Source of the DNA: Labrys sp. KNU-23
GTDB taxonomy: Bacteria; Pseudomonadota; Alphaproteobacteria; Rhizobiales; Labraceae
NCBI RefSeq assembly: GCF_008330945.1
Contig: NZ_CP043489.1
Location: 1,933,501-1,997,500 of the forward strand
Direction: 5' to 3'
Length of the DNA stretch: 64,000 bases
Below are positions 36,154-45,276 of the stretch, one piece after another (the first letter of the stretch is position 1; each line of letters begins with the position of its first letter). Position numbers and translations under genes: made by a program. The notes below the pieces were generated by a model. That model worked only from the letters and a program-made list of their open reading frames with translations, was not told the DNA's origin and searched no databases.

Positions 36154-36478
36154 TGGCAGCCCGCCCGGAAAGCCGCGCAGCCCCCGGCGCAAGCCGGGCG
36201 CCGCGTCCAAGCCGGCCCGCAGCGGTCTCGGCGAAGCCTTTCTCGCCGCCCTCCATGCCGATTTCCTGGCCCATGGCGCCGGTGCGATCGAGCGCGTGCG
36301 CCTCGACAACCCCACCGCCTACATCAAGCTGTGCGACGCCCTGCTGCCCAAGGACGTCGCCTCCCCCCTCGACGAGCGCGGATTGAGCGATGAAGAACTC
36401 GACAGGCGCATCGGCGAAATCCTCCGTCAATGCCAGGGCGCCGGCCTTGAAATCGGAGTTGCTGAGGCTGCTCGCTGA
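36140..36478 (+). CDS. Terminase small subunit-like protein
   Basis: The 112-residue protein has a basic N-terminus (PRSPRRKPGAASKPARS) likely to bind DNA. FLAALHADFLAHGAGAIERV and NPTAYIKLCDALLPKDV follow, a pattern seen in small-subunit-like proteins next to podoviral terminases. It would recognise the packaging site and recruit the large subunit encoded by the overlapping downstream gene. Confidence 0.65.
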   Translation: MTGADGSPPGKPRSPRRKPGAASKPARSGLGEAFLAALHADFLAHGAGAIERVRLDNPTAYIKLCDALLPKDVASPLDERGLSDEELDRRIGEILRQCQGAGLEIGVAEAAR

Positions 36479-37835
36479 AAAGAAGCGGCGCTTCGACACG
36501 GATTGGCTGCCGCGCTACCGGCCCTATCCGCGCCAGGCCGATTTCCACCGTGCGGGCGCCGATCACCGCGAAAGGCTGTTCATGGCGGGCAACCAGCTCG
36601 GCAAGACCTATTCGGGCGGCGCCGAGGCGGCGATGCATGCCACTGGAAAATATCCGCCCTGGTGGCAGGGGCGGCGCTTCGACAAGCCGACGGTGACCTG
36701 GGCGGCCGGTGTCACCGGCCTCGCCACGCGCGACACCGTGCAGCGCATGCTGGTGGGGCGGGCCGAGGCCGTGGGCACCGGCACCATTCCCGGCGCCGAC
36801 ATCGTCGGCCTCGTCGCGGCGCGCTCGACGCCCGGGCTGATCGATTCCATCCGCATCCGCCATGTCAGCGGCGGCACCTCCACCATCGGGCTCAAATCCT
36901 ATGAGCAGGGCCGCGAGAAATGGCAGGGCGAGACGCTCGACTGGCTGTGGTTCGACGAGGAACCGCCTGAGGACATCTATACCGAGGGCCTCACCCGCAC
37001 CAACGCCACCGGCGGCATCGCCTGGATGACCTTCACGCCGCTGCTCGGCATGTCCGAGGTGGTGCGCCGCTTCCTTTCCGAGGCCAGCCGGGACCGCAGC
37101 GTCACCACCATGACGATCGACGATGCCGGGCATTATTCCCCCGAGATGCGGGCGCGCATCGTCGCCGCCTATCCCGCCCATGAGCGCGAGGCTCGGGCAA
37201 AGGGCATTCCCATCCTCGGCTCGGGCCGCATCTTCCCGGTGGAGGAGGCGATGATCGCCGTCGACCAGATCCGGCCCGAACCGTTCTGGCCAGCGCTCGG
37301 CGCCATGGATTTCGGCTGGGACCACCCCTTCGCGGCGGTGATGGGCTATCACGACCGCGATGCCGACGTGGTCTATCTGACGAGGGCCTTCCGGGCGCGC
37401 GAGCAGACGCCGCTCCTGCATGCCGGCGCGCTCAGGGCCTGGGGCGACTGGCTGCCCTGGGCCTGGCCGCATGACGGGTTGCAGCACGACAAGGGATCGG
37501 GCGAGCAGCTCGCCGAGCAATATCGCCGCCAGGGCCTTGCCATGCTGCCCGAGCACGCCCGCTTCGAGGACGGCTCCAACGGTGTCGAGGCCGGGCTGAT
37601 GCTGCTGCTCGACCGCATGCGCACCGGCCGCCTGAAAGTCTCGCGCCACCTCGATGACTGGTGGGAGGAGTTCCGCCTCTATCACCGCAAGGACGGCAAG
37701 GTGGTGAAGGAGCGCGACGACCTGATGAGCGCCACGCGCTATCTCATCATGATGCTGCGCCACGCCACGCTGAACCCGGCGGCCCTGGAGCTGATGCGCC
37801 CGGAGCCGCAGCCCTACGACCCGCTGAGTTATTGA
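36390..37835 (+). CDS. Phage terminase large subunit
   Basis: The motor of DNA packaging. Walker A FMAGNQLGKTYSGG lies near residue 66 and Walker B WLWFDEEPP near residue 187. The C-terminal nuclease part has ALGAMDFGWDHPFAAVMG with the metal-binding aspartate, and RDDLMSATRYLIMM near the end. Length (481) fits podoviral terminases. The ATG at 36390 overlaps the small-subunit gene by 89 bases; a TTG at 36447 is a possible later start. Confidence 0.92.
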   Translation: MKNSTGASAKSSVNARAPALKSELLRLLAEKKRRFDTDWLPRYRPYPRQADFHRAGADHRERLFMAGNQLGKTYSGGAEAAMHATGKYPPWWQGRRFDKPTVTWAAGVTGLATRDTVQRMLVGRAEAVGTGTIPGADIVGLVAARSTPGLIDSIRIRHVSGGTSTIGLKSYEQGREKWQGETLDWLWFDEEPPEDIYTEGLTRTNATGGIAWMTFTPLLGMSEVVRRFLSEASRDRSVTTMTIDDAGHYSPEMRARIVAAYPAHEREARAKGIPILGSGRIFPVEEAMIAVDQIRPEPFWPALGAMDFGWDHPFAAVMGYHDRDADVVYLTRAFRAREQTPLLHAGALRAWGDWLPWAWPHDGLQHDKGSGEQLAEQYRRQGLAMLPEHARFEDGSNGVEAGLMLLLDRMRTGRLKVSRHLDDWWEEFRLYHRKDGKVVKERDDLMSATRYLIMMLRHATLNPAALELMRPEPQPYDPLSY

Positions 37836-37843
37836 GCGGGAGT

Positions 37844-37933
37844 TCTTCCTGGGATCGCAGGCTTCCAGCCTGCCCTTGGAAGCGCCGCGCTCGCGGATAA
37901 GCAAGAGCAGGCTGGAAGCCTGCGATCCCAGAA
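37844..37933. repeat. Paired palindromic repeat, family R1 (copy 1)
   Basis: CTTCCTGGGATCGCAGGCTT at the left is mirrored by the complement GCAGGCTGGAAGCCTGCGAT at the right around CCTTGGAAGCGCCGCGCTCG. The same element lies at 47243-47330, and both sit directly upstream of a large toxin-tipped gene. A degenerate form may be at 4768. Confidence 0.8.
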
Positions 37934-37941
37934 TAGTCCCC

Positions 37942-37973
37942 AGCCCCGCCCCTCCAGGCGGGGCTTTTCTTTT
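37942..37973 (+). terminator. Intrinsic terminator directly before the 37992 gene
   Basis: AGCCCCGCC, loop CCTCCA, GGCGGGGCT, then TTTTCTTTT. The T-run ends 18 bases before the ATG at 37992. Nearly identical to 47347-47378. Confidence 0.85.
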
Positions 37974-37991
37974 GCCCCGATGGATCCCGCC

Positions 37992-40900
37992 ATGCCCCGT
38001 TTTCCCGACTACCGCGCCGAGATCGGCCTCAACCCCGGCTCCACGCCGCAGGTGCGCACCGGCGCCGAGGCGATCGGCCAGGGCCTGCAGGCCCTCGGCA
38101 GCGGCCTCAACGCTGCGGCCGAGGGCCTTGCGGCCTACCAGGCCAAGACCGCGCGCGAGAACGCCTTCGACGACGAAGTGCGCTTCAACCAGCGCAACCG
38201 GGAACGCCAGGCCGAATTCGAGGCGGCGACCCGGACCATGCCTCCCGGCGGCAGCGGCTTTGCCGCCCAGTATATGCAAACCACCCAGAAGAGCGACAGC
38301 GCGCTGCTGGCGAAGACGTCGCCGGGCAATCGCGCCGCCTTCGCCGCCCGGCTCTCCGGCCAGCGCGACATCGACGTCGAGAAGGCCGCCCTCTACGAGC
38401 AGCAATACCGTGCCGGCTACGAGGCCCGGGAACTCGAGGCCTCTCGTGCCGAGGCCGAGCAGGCCATCACCCGCAATCCCGCCGCGCGTGCCGACGAGCA
38501 GCGGCGCTATTTCGAGCAGATCGACCGCTCCGGCCTGCCCCTGGCGCAAAAGAGCGCGCTCAAGCAAACGGGCCGGCAGGGCTTTGCCGCCACGGATTGG
38601 AACGCCCGCTACGGGGAAGATCCGGAGGCCGGCGCCGCCGCCTTCGGGCGCGCCCCGGTGCCGAGGGGGCGGTTCCAGACCCGGCTCGTCAGCGGCGGGC
38701 AGACGGACATCGAGGGTCTCAGCTCCGCCACCAAGGCCCTGCTCGACGGCATGGTGGCGGCCGGCGTCGTGCCCGAACTCAAGGTCAAGTCCGGCCGGCG
38801 CGATGAGGCCACCAATGCCGCCGCCGGCGGGGCCAGGGGGTCGCAGCATCTCGCCGGCAACGCGCTCGACATCGACATTACCGGCAAATCGGACGCCGAG
38901 AAGGCTGCCATCCTGGCGGCCGCCGTCGCCGGCGGCGCTCGCGGCATCGGCCTCTATGCCGGCGGCAGGTCGCTGCATGTCGATACCCGCCAGGCGCCCA
39001 CCGTCTGGGGACTCGATGCGGCCGATGCCTATCGCGGCCTGAAGAAGCCGGACGGCACGCCCGACATCGAGGCCACGCTCGCCAGGGCCCCGGCCTGGGC
39101 CAGGCCGACACTGGAGAAGCTCTATGGCGAGCCGGCCGGCACCCTGCCGCTTCCTGCCTTCGGCGAGACCCCGGTCGACGCCTCGCCCGGCGCCCTCGAT
39201 TATTTCGGCCTGGTGCGCCGGCACGAAAGCGGCGGCAACGACCAGGCGGCGAGCCGGGGCCCGGACGGGCAGACCATCGCCGTGGGCCGCTATCAGTTCA
39301 CCGCCGGAACCTGGGCGGCGCTGGCCCAAAAACATCCCGGGCTCGAGCTTTCCGCCGATGGCAGCAGCGATCCCCGCCAGCAGGAAAAGGCGATGCGGGC
39401 GCTGACGGCCGACAACCAGGCCGCTCTCGCCCAGGCCGGTCTGCCGATCACCGGCGCCAACACCTATATGGCGCATTTCCTCGGCGCCGCCGGCGCGGTG
39501 AAGTTCCTGCAGGCCTTAGAGGAAAACCCGGACCGATCGGCCGCCGAGCTCTTCCCGGCGGCGGCCGCCAGCAACAAGGGCGTTTTCTACGATCACAACA
39601 GTGGTGGCGCCCGTTCGCTCGCCGAGGTCTATCGGCGCCAGACCGCGATGTTCGGCGCCGATGCCGGCCAGCCCGTCTATTCCGCCGGCCCCGGCTATGC
39701 CGACGCCCCGGCCGATCCCGCCTTTGCCGACATCTCGCCGCGCGACCAGGACCGGCTGCTCGACCAGGCGACGACCCGCAGACGCGAGGGCGAATCCCTG
39801 TCGCGCGGCGCTCTCGAATCCGGGGTGCGGGATGCCACGCGGGATTTGACCACCATCGGCCGCCATGACGGCCCGCTGCCTGGCATCGCCGATTTCACCA
39901 AGGCCTATGGTCCGCAGACGGGCGCACGGCGCTATGCCGACTTCCAGCGCGTCGTCGGCCTCGGCGCCGATATCGACGCCATCCAGGCGATGACGCCGGC
40001 CGAGCAGACCGCCTGGCTCGCCCGCTTCGCCCCGCAAGGCAATGGCCCCGATCCGGAGGGCGCGCGGGATCGCTATGCCAGGGCCGAGCAGGCCATCGCG
40101 CTCAATCGCGCCTTCCGGTCGAAGGACCCCAATGCCTATGTCAGGGCGCTCAATCCCCGTATCGACCAGCTCTGGACCGAGGCGGGCACCTCACCCGAGC
40201 GGCTGAAGACGGCGCTGTCGGCCACCAATGCCGCCATGGACAGGCTGGGCATGCCGGTGGAAGAGCGCCGCCTCATGCCCAAGGCGATGGTCGACCAGGC
40301 CCTCGCCGCCTTCGGCGACACCGGCAAACCGATGGCGCAGCGGCTGGCGCCCCTGCGTGCCGCAATCGTCGCCGGCGCCGATGCCAAGGCGCAACAAGCG
40401 ATCTTCGGCCAGATGGTGGCGGCGGGCCTGCCGCCGATGCTGGAATATGCCGCCATCGCCTATGCCAGGGGCGACGCGGCCCTGGCCGATCGCTTCGCCA
40501 CGGCCGCGCTCGGCAGCCCCGACGCCAACGGCAGGGCGACGGGCGGCGCTGATGATGCCTCCTTCGCCAGCCCCGTCGCCGCGGCCAACACCGCCGCCGG
40601 CCCGGCTCCGATGCGCTCCCTCTCCGGCCCCGCCATCGATCTCGGCCCTGCCTCCGCCCAGGCCTTCGGCTCCAGCCTTGCCGGCAACGAGCGCACCAGC
40701 CGTGCCGAAACCGTTCGAGCCCGCATGATCGACAGCGCCATGCGCAACAATGGCGGCGACCGCCTCGCCGCCATCGCCCAGACCGACCGGGACCTCGCCA
40801 GCCTGCAGGGGGATGGCTGGGTGCCGGGGATGTATATGCATGCACCCGTAGCCGGTGCCGGTACGCAGTTGGCCTTCCAGAACACGACGAACAATCCGGC

Positions 40901-41978
40901 CTTTCCTGGTGCGACCAAGAACGATGGCGCAAGCAATATAGGAAAGGGACTCGGTGCCGGGCTCCCAAGCGTAATTAGCGAAAAGATCAGCAACGACATC
41001 TGGCCTCAGCCCGAGGGAGGCTCCGAAAACTATCCCGGCACCTCAATTCGCAAAAGCTACCATGTCTCGGTCGATCCGCTCGGCAAGGTCCTTGTACCGC
41101 CCGCGATAACGCGCCTCTTTCTGGACGGCCAAAAGGATTTTGCCCCCGACTTGCCAGCGGAGTTCAGGGAGCGTTCCCTCTCCATCGAGATCGGCAATGT
41201 GAACTCCGCGATACAGGACGCGCGGTTCCAGCTCATGCGTGCCGAACGTCAGGGAGATCCCCAGCCCTACTACACAGCGACCAGTTGGGATGGCCTCAGC
41301 TACGATGTCGCCTTCGCGCCGAGCAAAGAAGCAGACGACACGGTCACGGCCATACGCCCGCGCGGGCGGTTGACCAACTGGGCTCAGCAGGCAATCGGCC
41401 AAAAAGACCCGATGCCCGGAGCGTGGTGGGGGACACCGCCAGAGTCCCTACCGAAACCCGCCCCCTCCTCATCGATAGGAACCTCAGAGGGCGGCTCTAA
41501 GCAAGATACGCGCAATTCGTCAACGCCTGACACGGAAGTATCACCGGCTGACGCTCAAAACCCAACCACCAACACCGGCCAAGGGGGTAAGCGAAAACCA
41601 CCTAGGGGTGACGGCGAACTTGCGCCACCACCAGACGAACCTGATCAGCCAGCTTCGAGATTAACCAGCCGGATTGAGGAAAGTAGCTACGCCACGAAGC
41701 TTGCCAAGTCACTCAGCCAGCAGGCTCGTAAAGATGTTGACAATATCCTCGGACAATATGCCAAAGGTAACCAAAATCCAGGCATTGGCTCAAAACCTAT
41801 CGGTAGCCGCTTCACTGAACTTCGAGGCAAGAATGGCGGCAGAGCAATCATTGCAAGAACGGGTCGTAACGAATACGATATCGTTGGTACATTCCAAGCG
41901 CACGTACGCGGAGACACACAAAATTCAGCGACAATCAAGCGATTGATCGCCGACTACCTCGCGAGGAGAGCCAAATGA
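37992..41978 (+). CDS. Large virion/ejection protein with two wall-cleaving domains and C-terminal toxin (copy 3)
   Basis: This 1,328-residue protein starts MPRFPDYRAEIGLNPG; an ATG four codons earlier is an alternative. Residues 227-380 look like an M15-type peptidase (SGRRDEATNAAAGG, SQHLAGNALDIDITG, LHVDTRQAPTVWG). Residues 397-537 are a lysozyme-like transglycosylase (LVRRHESGGND, VGRYQFTAGTWAALA). The shared helical body follows (570-836). The pre-toxin module SENYPGTSIRKSYHVSVDP is near 1009, then a linker. The last 108 residues carry the toxin (LGQYAKGNQNPGIGSKPIGS, NGGRAIIARTG), recalling RelE-like CDI tips. The fold is uncertain. Such internal proteins open the wall and enter the host cell. 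Confidence 0.82.
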   Translation: MPRFPDYRAEIGLNPGSTPQVRTGAEAIGQGLQALGSGLNAAAEGLAAYQAKTARENAFDDEVRFNQRNRERQAEFEAATRTMPPGGSGFAAQYMQTTQKSDSALLAKTSPGNRAAFAARLSGQRDIDVEKAALYEQQYRAGYEARELEASRAEAEQAITRNPAARADEQRRYFEQIDRSGLPLAQKSALKQTGRQGFAATDWNARYGEDPEAGAAAFGRAPVPRGRFQTRLVSGGQTDIEGLSSATKALLDGMVAAGVVPELKVKSGRRDEATNAAAGGARGSQHLAGNALDIDITGKSDAEKAAILAAAVAGGARGIGLYAGGRSLHVDTRQAPTVWGLDAADAYRGLKKPDGTPDIEATLARAPAWARPTLEKLYGEPAGTLPLPAFGETPVDASPGALDYFGLVRRHESGGNDQAASRGPDGQTIAVGRYQFTAGTWAALAQKHPGLELSADGSSDPRQQEKAMRALTADNQAALAQAGLPITGANTYMAHFLGAAGAVKFLQALEENPDRSAAELFPAAAASNKGVFYDHNSGGARSLAEVYRRQTAMFGADAGQPVYSAGPGYADAPADPAFADISPRDQDRLLDQATTRRREGESLSRGALESGVRDATRDLTTIGRHDGPLPGIADFTKAYGPQTGARRYADFQRVVGLGADIDAIQAMTPAEQTAWLARFAPQGNGPDPEGARDRYARAEQAIALNRAFRSKDPNAYVRALNPRIDQLWTEAGTSPERLKTALSATNAAMDRLGMPVEERRLMPKAMVDQALAAFGDTGKPMAQRLAPLRAAIVAGADAKAQQAIFGQMVAAGLPPMLEYAAIAYARGDAALADRFATAALGSPDANGRATGGADDASFASPVAAANTAAGPAPMRSLSGPAIDLGPASAQAFGSSLAGNERTSRAETVRARMIDSAMRNNGGDRLAAIAQTDRDLASLQGDGWVPGMYMHAPVAGAGTQLAFQNTTNNPAFPGATKNDGASNIGKGLGAGLPSVISEKISNDIWPQPEGGSENYPGTSIRKSYHVSVDPLGKVLVPPAITRLFLDGQKDFAPDLPAEFRERSLSIEIGNVNSAIQDARFQLMRAERQGDPQPYYTATSWDGLSYDVAFAPSKEADDTVTAIRPRGRLTNWAQQAIGQKDPMPGAWWGTPPESLPKPAPSSSIGTSEGGSKQDTRNSSTPDTEVSPADAQNPTTNTGQGGKRKPPRGDGELAPPPDEPDQPASRLTSRIEESSYATKLAKSLSQQARKDVDNILGQYAKGNQNPGIGSKPIGSRFTELRGKNGGRAIIARTGRNEYDIVGTFQAHVRGDTQNSATIKRLIADYLARRAK

Positions 41979-42448
41979 CAGACGACAATTATGAAGATCC
42001 TTATGAAACTGACTTAGAAAGCATAAGAGATGTCGTTGGCGAGATATATATGTCTGTGCAAGTGGATTCTTGGGGAACAGACATACCATTCGATGCCGAT
42101 GTGGACGATACAATTTGCGACGTTGCGGTCGGCATACTCGCACGCCATATAGATGAATACATCATTGCCGATCCCCATCGGCGCGTGACACCGCGACCCT
42201 ATCCTTCTCATATCATAGCCAAGAAATACGATCTTGGGTCGTTACCGGATAGAGGACCAACACCCTACCAACTAACGATGGAAATAATTCAAGCAATCAA
42301 GAATACCCTTACCAGGAAAAATATTGATTTCGACAATCGCTATGAAAAACTCATAATTGATAATACAGAGTCGATATTATCGAGACACATCGGCCTCCGA
42401 CTCATTGACGATTCAGAAATTCCCGCCAACTATTACTCTTATGACTGA
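41975..42448 (+). CDS. Immunity protein candidate for the copy 3 toxin
   Basis: The ATG overlaps the toxin stop by four bases (ATGA), so the pair is translationally coupled. The 157-residue protein is acidic and clearly AT-rich compared with the virion genes, with no membrane segment (DDNYEDPYETDLESIRDVVG at the start). Family not recognised. Position, size, charge and base composition are those of an immunity gene. Confidence 0.7.
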   Translation: MTDDNYEDPYETDLESIRDVVGEIYMSVQVDSWGTDIPFDADVDDTICDVAVGILARHIDEYIIADPHRRVTPRPYPSHIIAKKYDLGSLPDRGPTPYQLTMEIIQAIKNTLTRKNIDFDNRYEKLIIDNTESILSRHIGLRLIDDSEIPANYYSYD

Positions 42449-42584
42449 TGCATAACTATAGTATTTATCATTGCCATTATTGCCTAAGATATTTTTCTAA
42501 TTGATCTTATCAGTTTTAGGCTCTTGATCAAACGAGCCTGCGCGACCTTGCCGCAATGCTGCCACCAGCGATACCAGCGGCATC
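42449..42584. other. AT-rich spacer after the immunity gene
   Basis: No gene is supported. The sequence is AT-rich up to about 42530 and then becomes GC-rich where the copy 3-like fragment begins. Confidence 0.35.
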
Positions 42585-42692
42585 GGCCTTTAAGTTGGTG
42601 GCAGGTCACTGCATGTCGATACCCGCCAGGCGCCCATCGTCTGGGGCTCGATGCGGCCAACGCCTATCGCAGCCTGAAGAAGGCGGACGGTG
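42585..42692 (+). pseudogene. Fragment of a copy 3-like gene
   Basis: CACTGCATGTCGATACCCGC and the following bases match 38974-39055 of the copy 3 gene (the M15 domain end, then the AYRGLKK segment) with indels that break the frame. The fragment is cut off exactly where the transposable element at 42693 begins. Confidence 0.75.
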
Positions 42693-43414
42693 TTACGGGG
42701 ACAGTTTACTAATTAACTCTCTTCGTTTAGATTGCGCCGATGGCACGCATCGCCCGTTTGGTCGTCCCCGACCTTCCCCATCACGTCACGCAACGCGGCA
42801 ATCGAAGGGAACGGGTGTTCTTTGATGATGATGACTACCGCGCCTATTTCGATCTCCTCAAGGCCCAAGCTCCAAAGGCCGGCGTGCGGCTCGTCGCCTG
42901 GTGTCTGATGCCCAACCACGTGCATCTCATCGCCATTCCCGAAACCGCCGATGGCTTGCGGGCCTTGCTCGGCGAAACCCATCGGCGCTACACGGCGCGC
43001 ATCAATGCCCGCAATCGCTGGACGGGTCATCTGTGGCAGGGACGTTTCGGTTCGGTGGTTCTGGATGAAGGCCATCTGGTGCATGCCGTGCGCTATGTCG
43101 CCCTCAACCCCGTGCGGGCTCGTCTGGTCGCTAAAGCGCAGGATTGGCCTTGGTCGAGCGCTCGCGCCCATTTGGAGAACAAGGACGACGGGCTGACCGA
43201 TCTCGTCCCTGTGCGTGACCGCTTTCCCAATTTCGCCGACCTCCTTGGCAGCCAGGAAGACGAGGTAGCAGCCAACGCATTGCGCCTGGCGGAAACCACC
43301 GGCCGCCCTCTCGGCATCACATCGTGGATCGAACACCTCGAAGCAAGAACCGGCAGAGTACTCAAGCCCCGCAAGCGGGGGCCAAAACCGGCATTAAGTA
43401 AACTGTCCCCGTAA
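42693..43414 (+). mobile_element. RAYT-type element with 18-bp terminal inverted repeats
   Basis: TTACGGGGACAGTTTACT (42693-42710) and its exact complement (43397-43414) bound a single Y1 transposase gene. The right repeat includes the transposase stop codon. It is inserted in or beside the copy 3-like fragment. Confidence 0.85.
42740..43414 (+). CDS. REP-associated tyrosine (Y1/HUH) transposase
   Basis: The 224-residue protein has the IS200-like fold signature: LPHHVTQRGNRRERVFFDDD, the HUH motif WCLMPNHVHLIAI near residue 55, YTARINARNRWTGHLWQGRF, and VRYVALNPVRARLV near residue 115, with SSARAHL after it. These enzymes cut and rejoin single-stranded DNA at hairpins through a tyrosine. All motifs look intact. 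It lies within terminal inverted repeats, in a phage region rich in paired palindromes that could be its substrates. Confidence 0.92.
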   Translation: MARIARLVVPDLPHHVTQRGNRRERVFFDDDDYRAYFDLLKAQAPKAGVRLVAWCLMPNHVHLIAIPETADGLRALLGETHRRYTARINARNRWTGHLWQGRFGSVVLDEGHLVHAVRYVALNPVRARLVAKAQDWPWSSARAHLENKDDGLTDLVPVRDRFPNFADLLGSQEDEVAANALRLAETTGRPLGITSWIEHLEARTGRVLKPRKRGPKPALSKLSP

Positions 43415-43555
43415 TCAAATTTTCTGCATCCGATGCAGTCCTATATATCCAAGAGTAGAGCAATAATGAAAACCTACGTAAATAATTCAAACGAATATAA
43501 CTAACGCAGCCACCTTGAGGCAGAAACATTAAAGTTTTGGATTGGAGGCTTTCAG
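43415..43555. other. AT-rich flank between the transposase and the membrane ORF
   Basis: No gene is seen. GGAGG at 43544-43548 is the ribosome-binding site for the GTG at 43556. Confidence 0.35.
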
Positions 43556-44068
43556 GTGACAGCGGAATCAAAAATTAAAATCATTCGACTTTTCTTCGTT
43601 TTGATTTTTATGTCTGTGGTAATTTTTGCAAATTACCTAATTTATTCTCTGTTCGATTACTATGAAAAACTAAGAACATATGATATTTTAGTTTTATATG
43701 TTTTATATATTCCACTTTTAATATTGATTTCTACAATATCAATTATTTCACTATATCTGTATCGTAAATATAGCAGCAAGAAGCTATTTATTATCTCCAT
43801 TTCTACAGGCATGCTATCAATATGTTTAGGAACATACAAGGCATTTGAAATTTCCAAATACATAATTGTGGAATCCATTTTTGGAGAATACACAATATTG
43901 GAATTTATAAACGATTCAATAGTTTTATTTATAGCTTATATGTTATTTATTTTTCTAATTTTTACTTGCTTTGCACTGTTCATCAAATCTATCCCTCGCG
44001 TTATCGGTACATTGGAGGGAATTATTCTAGAATACTGGGCGAAACCCCGTCGAAACCCAGATCATTGA
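43556..44068 (+). CDS. Very AT-rich four-helix membrane protein, possible orphan immunity protein
   Basis: GGAGG seven bases before the GTG supports the start. The 170-residue protein has about four hydrophobic helices (FFVLIFMSVVIFANYLIYSL, YVLYIPLLILISTISIISLY, LFIISISTGMLSICLGTY, IVLFIAYMLFIFLIFTCFAL). Base composition is strikingly AT-rich against GC-rich surroundings, so it was acquired from elsewhere. It sits among debris of toxin genes where an immunity gene would be expected, and membrane immunity proteins usually answer pore-forming toxins. No matching toxin remains beside it. Confidence 0.65.
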   Translation: MTAESKIKIIRLFFVLIFMSVVIFANYLIYSLFDYYEKLRTYDILVLYVLYIPLLILISTISIISLYLYRKYSSKKLFIISISTGMLSICLGTYKAFEISKYIIVESIFGEYTILEFINDSIVLFIAYMLFIFLIFTCFALFIKSIPRVIGTLEGIILEYWAKPRRNPDH

Positions 44069-44100
44069 AAGGCGGCGTAATCGGAACACCTCCCTTTGAT

Positions 44101-44360
44101 GAGACAGCAGGCTTGGCCTCTACAAGTAGCAGCGGCAAGCCGCGCTTGCCGAGGCCGCCAAGACGATGCCGGCGGAAGCGACCTGTTTTATCGCCCGGCT
44201 TCGCCGGGAACGGCACCAAGGCCGACGCCGCCCTTCTCGGCACCATTTCAGCCAGCCATCGCAAGCGTGTCGCCGCCGACACGTTGTCACCGCCTATTTC
44301 CGACGACAGCCGCCGACAAGGGCTTCTTCTATCAGCGCAGAAGCGGCGGCACCCGTTTGA
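44101..44360 (+). pseudogene. Fragments of copy 4-like and copy 3-like genes
   Basis: 44101-44290 aligns with the N-terminal coding part of the 47395 gene (from about 47578) but has TAG in place of a CAG codon after CTCTACAAG, plus other indels. 44320-44357 resembles 39578-39615 of copy 3. This is decayed, rearranged sequence of the toxin family. Confidence 0.7.
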
Positions 44361-44457
44361 CCCCAATGCCGCCACTATCACAGGGCGGTAGTGGCAGTTG
44401 AGGCAGCGATACGGCTTGCTGCCCGCCTTCGGAGGCCAGTTATTAAATTGACGAAGC

Positions 44458-44550
44458 TTTGCCGACTACGAGATTGACGGGCGCCGGCATTCTTGGCATA
44501 CTGTGATGATAAGAAATTGCGCCCGGCTCACAAGGCTGGGCGCTTTGCGT
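44458..44550 (+). promoter_or_regulatory. Late promoter-terminator element C
   Basis: TTTGCCGACTA, TTGACG (44474-44479), 17 bases, CATACT (44497-44502), TAAGAAATTGCGCCCGGC and a terminator stem GCGCCCGGC/GCTGGGCGC with TTTGCG. A second hairpin (GCCTGGG/CCCAGGC, about 44562-44583) follows. It heads the portal block. Confidence 0.8.
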
Positions 44551-44639
44551 TTGGGGTGCCTGGGCTCCCGTGCCCAGGCCCGGTCGCAGCATTCGTCCTC
44601 CCCGTGAGCGCGGAGGTCCCAAGCAAGGCTTCCGCTAGC

Positions 44640-45113
44640 ATGCCCGTCGCCATTCGCCCCGCCACGCTGCGGGACATGACCTTTATCGCCGCCACCATGC
44701 GTGACCAGGACAGGCGGGAGATCCGCGCCGTGATCGAGGAAAGCGACACGGCCATCGGCACCATGCTGTTCCAGTCTTCCACCGATCTCGCCTGGACGGC
44801 CTGGATCGAGGGCGATCCCGTCGCCGCCTTCGGCATCACGCGCCTGTTTCCCGGCCTCGGCTCGGGCTGGGCCTATGGCACCCGCCGGATGCGCAGGACC
44901 GTTCCCGCCGTCACCCGCTTCGCCAGAAGCAGCGTGCGGCCGCTGCTGATGGCAGAGGGCTTTCGGCGCATCGAGGTGCGCACCGCCATCGACCACGATC
45001 TCTCGCATCGCTGGCTGGAGGGCCTGGGCTTTCGGCGGGAAGGGATAGCTCTCGATTACGGTCGCGGCGGCCTCGATTTCGTGACTTACGCGGCGACGGC
45101 AAAACGCACCTGA
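44640..45113 (+). CDS. Phage GNAT-like protein, T7 gp13/DUF2833 type
   Basis: The 157-residue protein opens VAIRPATLRDMTFIAATMRD and has VAAFGITRLFPGLGSGWAYG with HRWLEGLGFRREGIALDYG near the end, an acetyltransferase-like fold seen in T7 gp13-related proteins beside podoviral portals. In T7 the protein takes part in virion assembly. The start at 44640 has no strong ribosome-binding site; the frame is open further upstream. Confidence 0.72.
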   Translation: MPVAIRPATLRDMTFIAATMRDQDRREIRAVIEESDTAIGTMLFQSSTDLAWTAWIEGDPVAAFGITRLFPGLGSGWAYGTRRMRRTVPAVTRFARSSVRPLLMAEGFRRIEVRTAIDHDLSHRWLEGLGFRREGIALDYGRGGLDFVTYAATAKRT

Positions 45114-45115
45114 AT

Positions 45116-45247
45116 CCGGGTGCACGGGCGTCCCGCCCGTTCTTTCAATTCCGCACGCGCGGTGTTTCCAAGAGGCGGACGTCTCGTCCGCCTCTTCCCG
45201 TCACATACATCGCTTCCAAGAACGGGCGAGACGCCCGTGCACCCGGA
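45116..45247. repeat. Nested palindromic repeat, family R2
   Basis: Outer arms GGTGCACGGGCGTCCCGCCC (45119 onward) and AAGAACGGGCGAGACGCCCG (45222 onward) enclose an inner palindrome AGAGGCGGACGTCTCGTCCG. A half copy lies at about 35806-35836. It fills the gap between two phage genes. Confidence 0.75.
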
Positions 45248-45276
45248 AAAACTCCTCATCAACGAAAGGCCCGATC

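Noticed and set aside
36324-39476. Long minus-strand open frame of about 1,050 codons
   Set aside because: It runs opposite the terminase and copy 3 genes, whose families are recognisable. Its translation is rich in Gly, Arg, Ala and Asp without motifs, typical of an antisense frame in GC-rich DNA.
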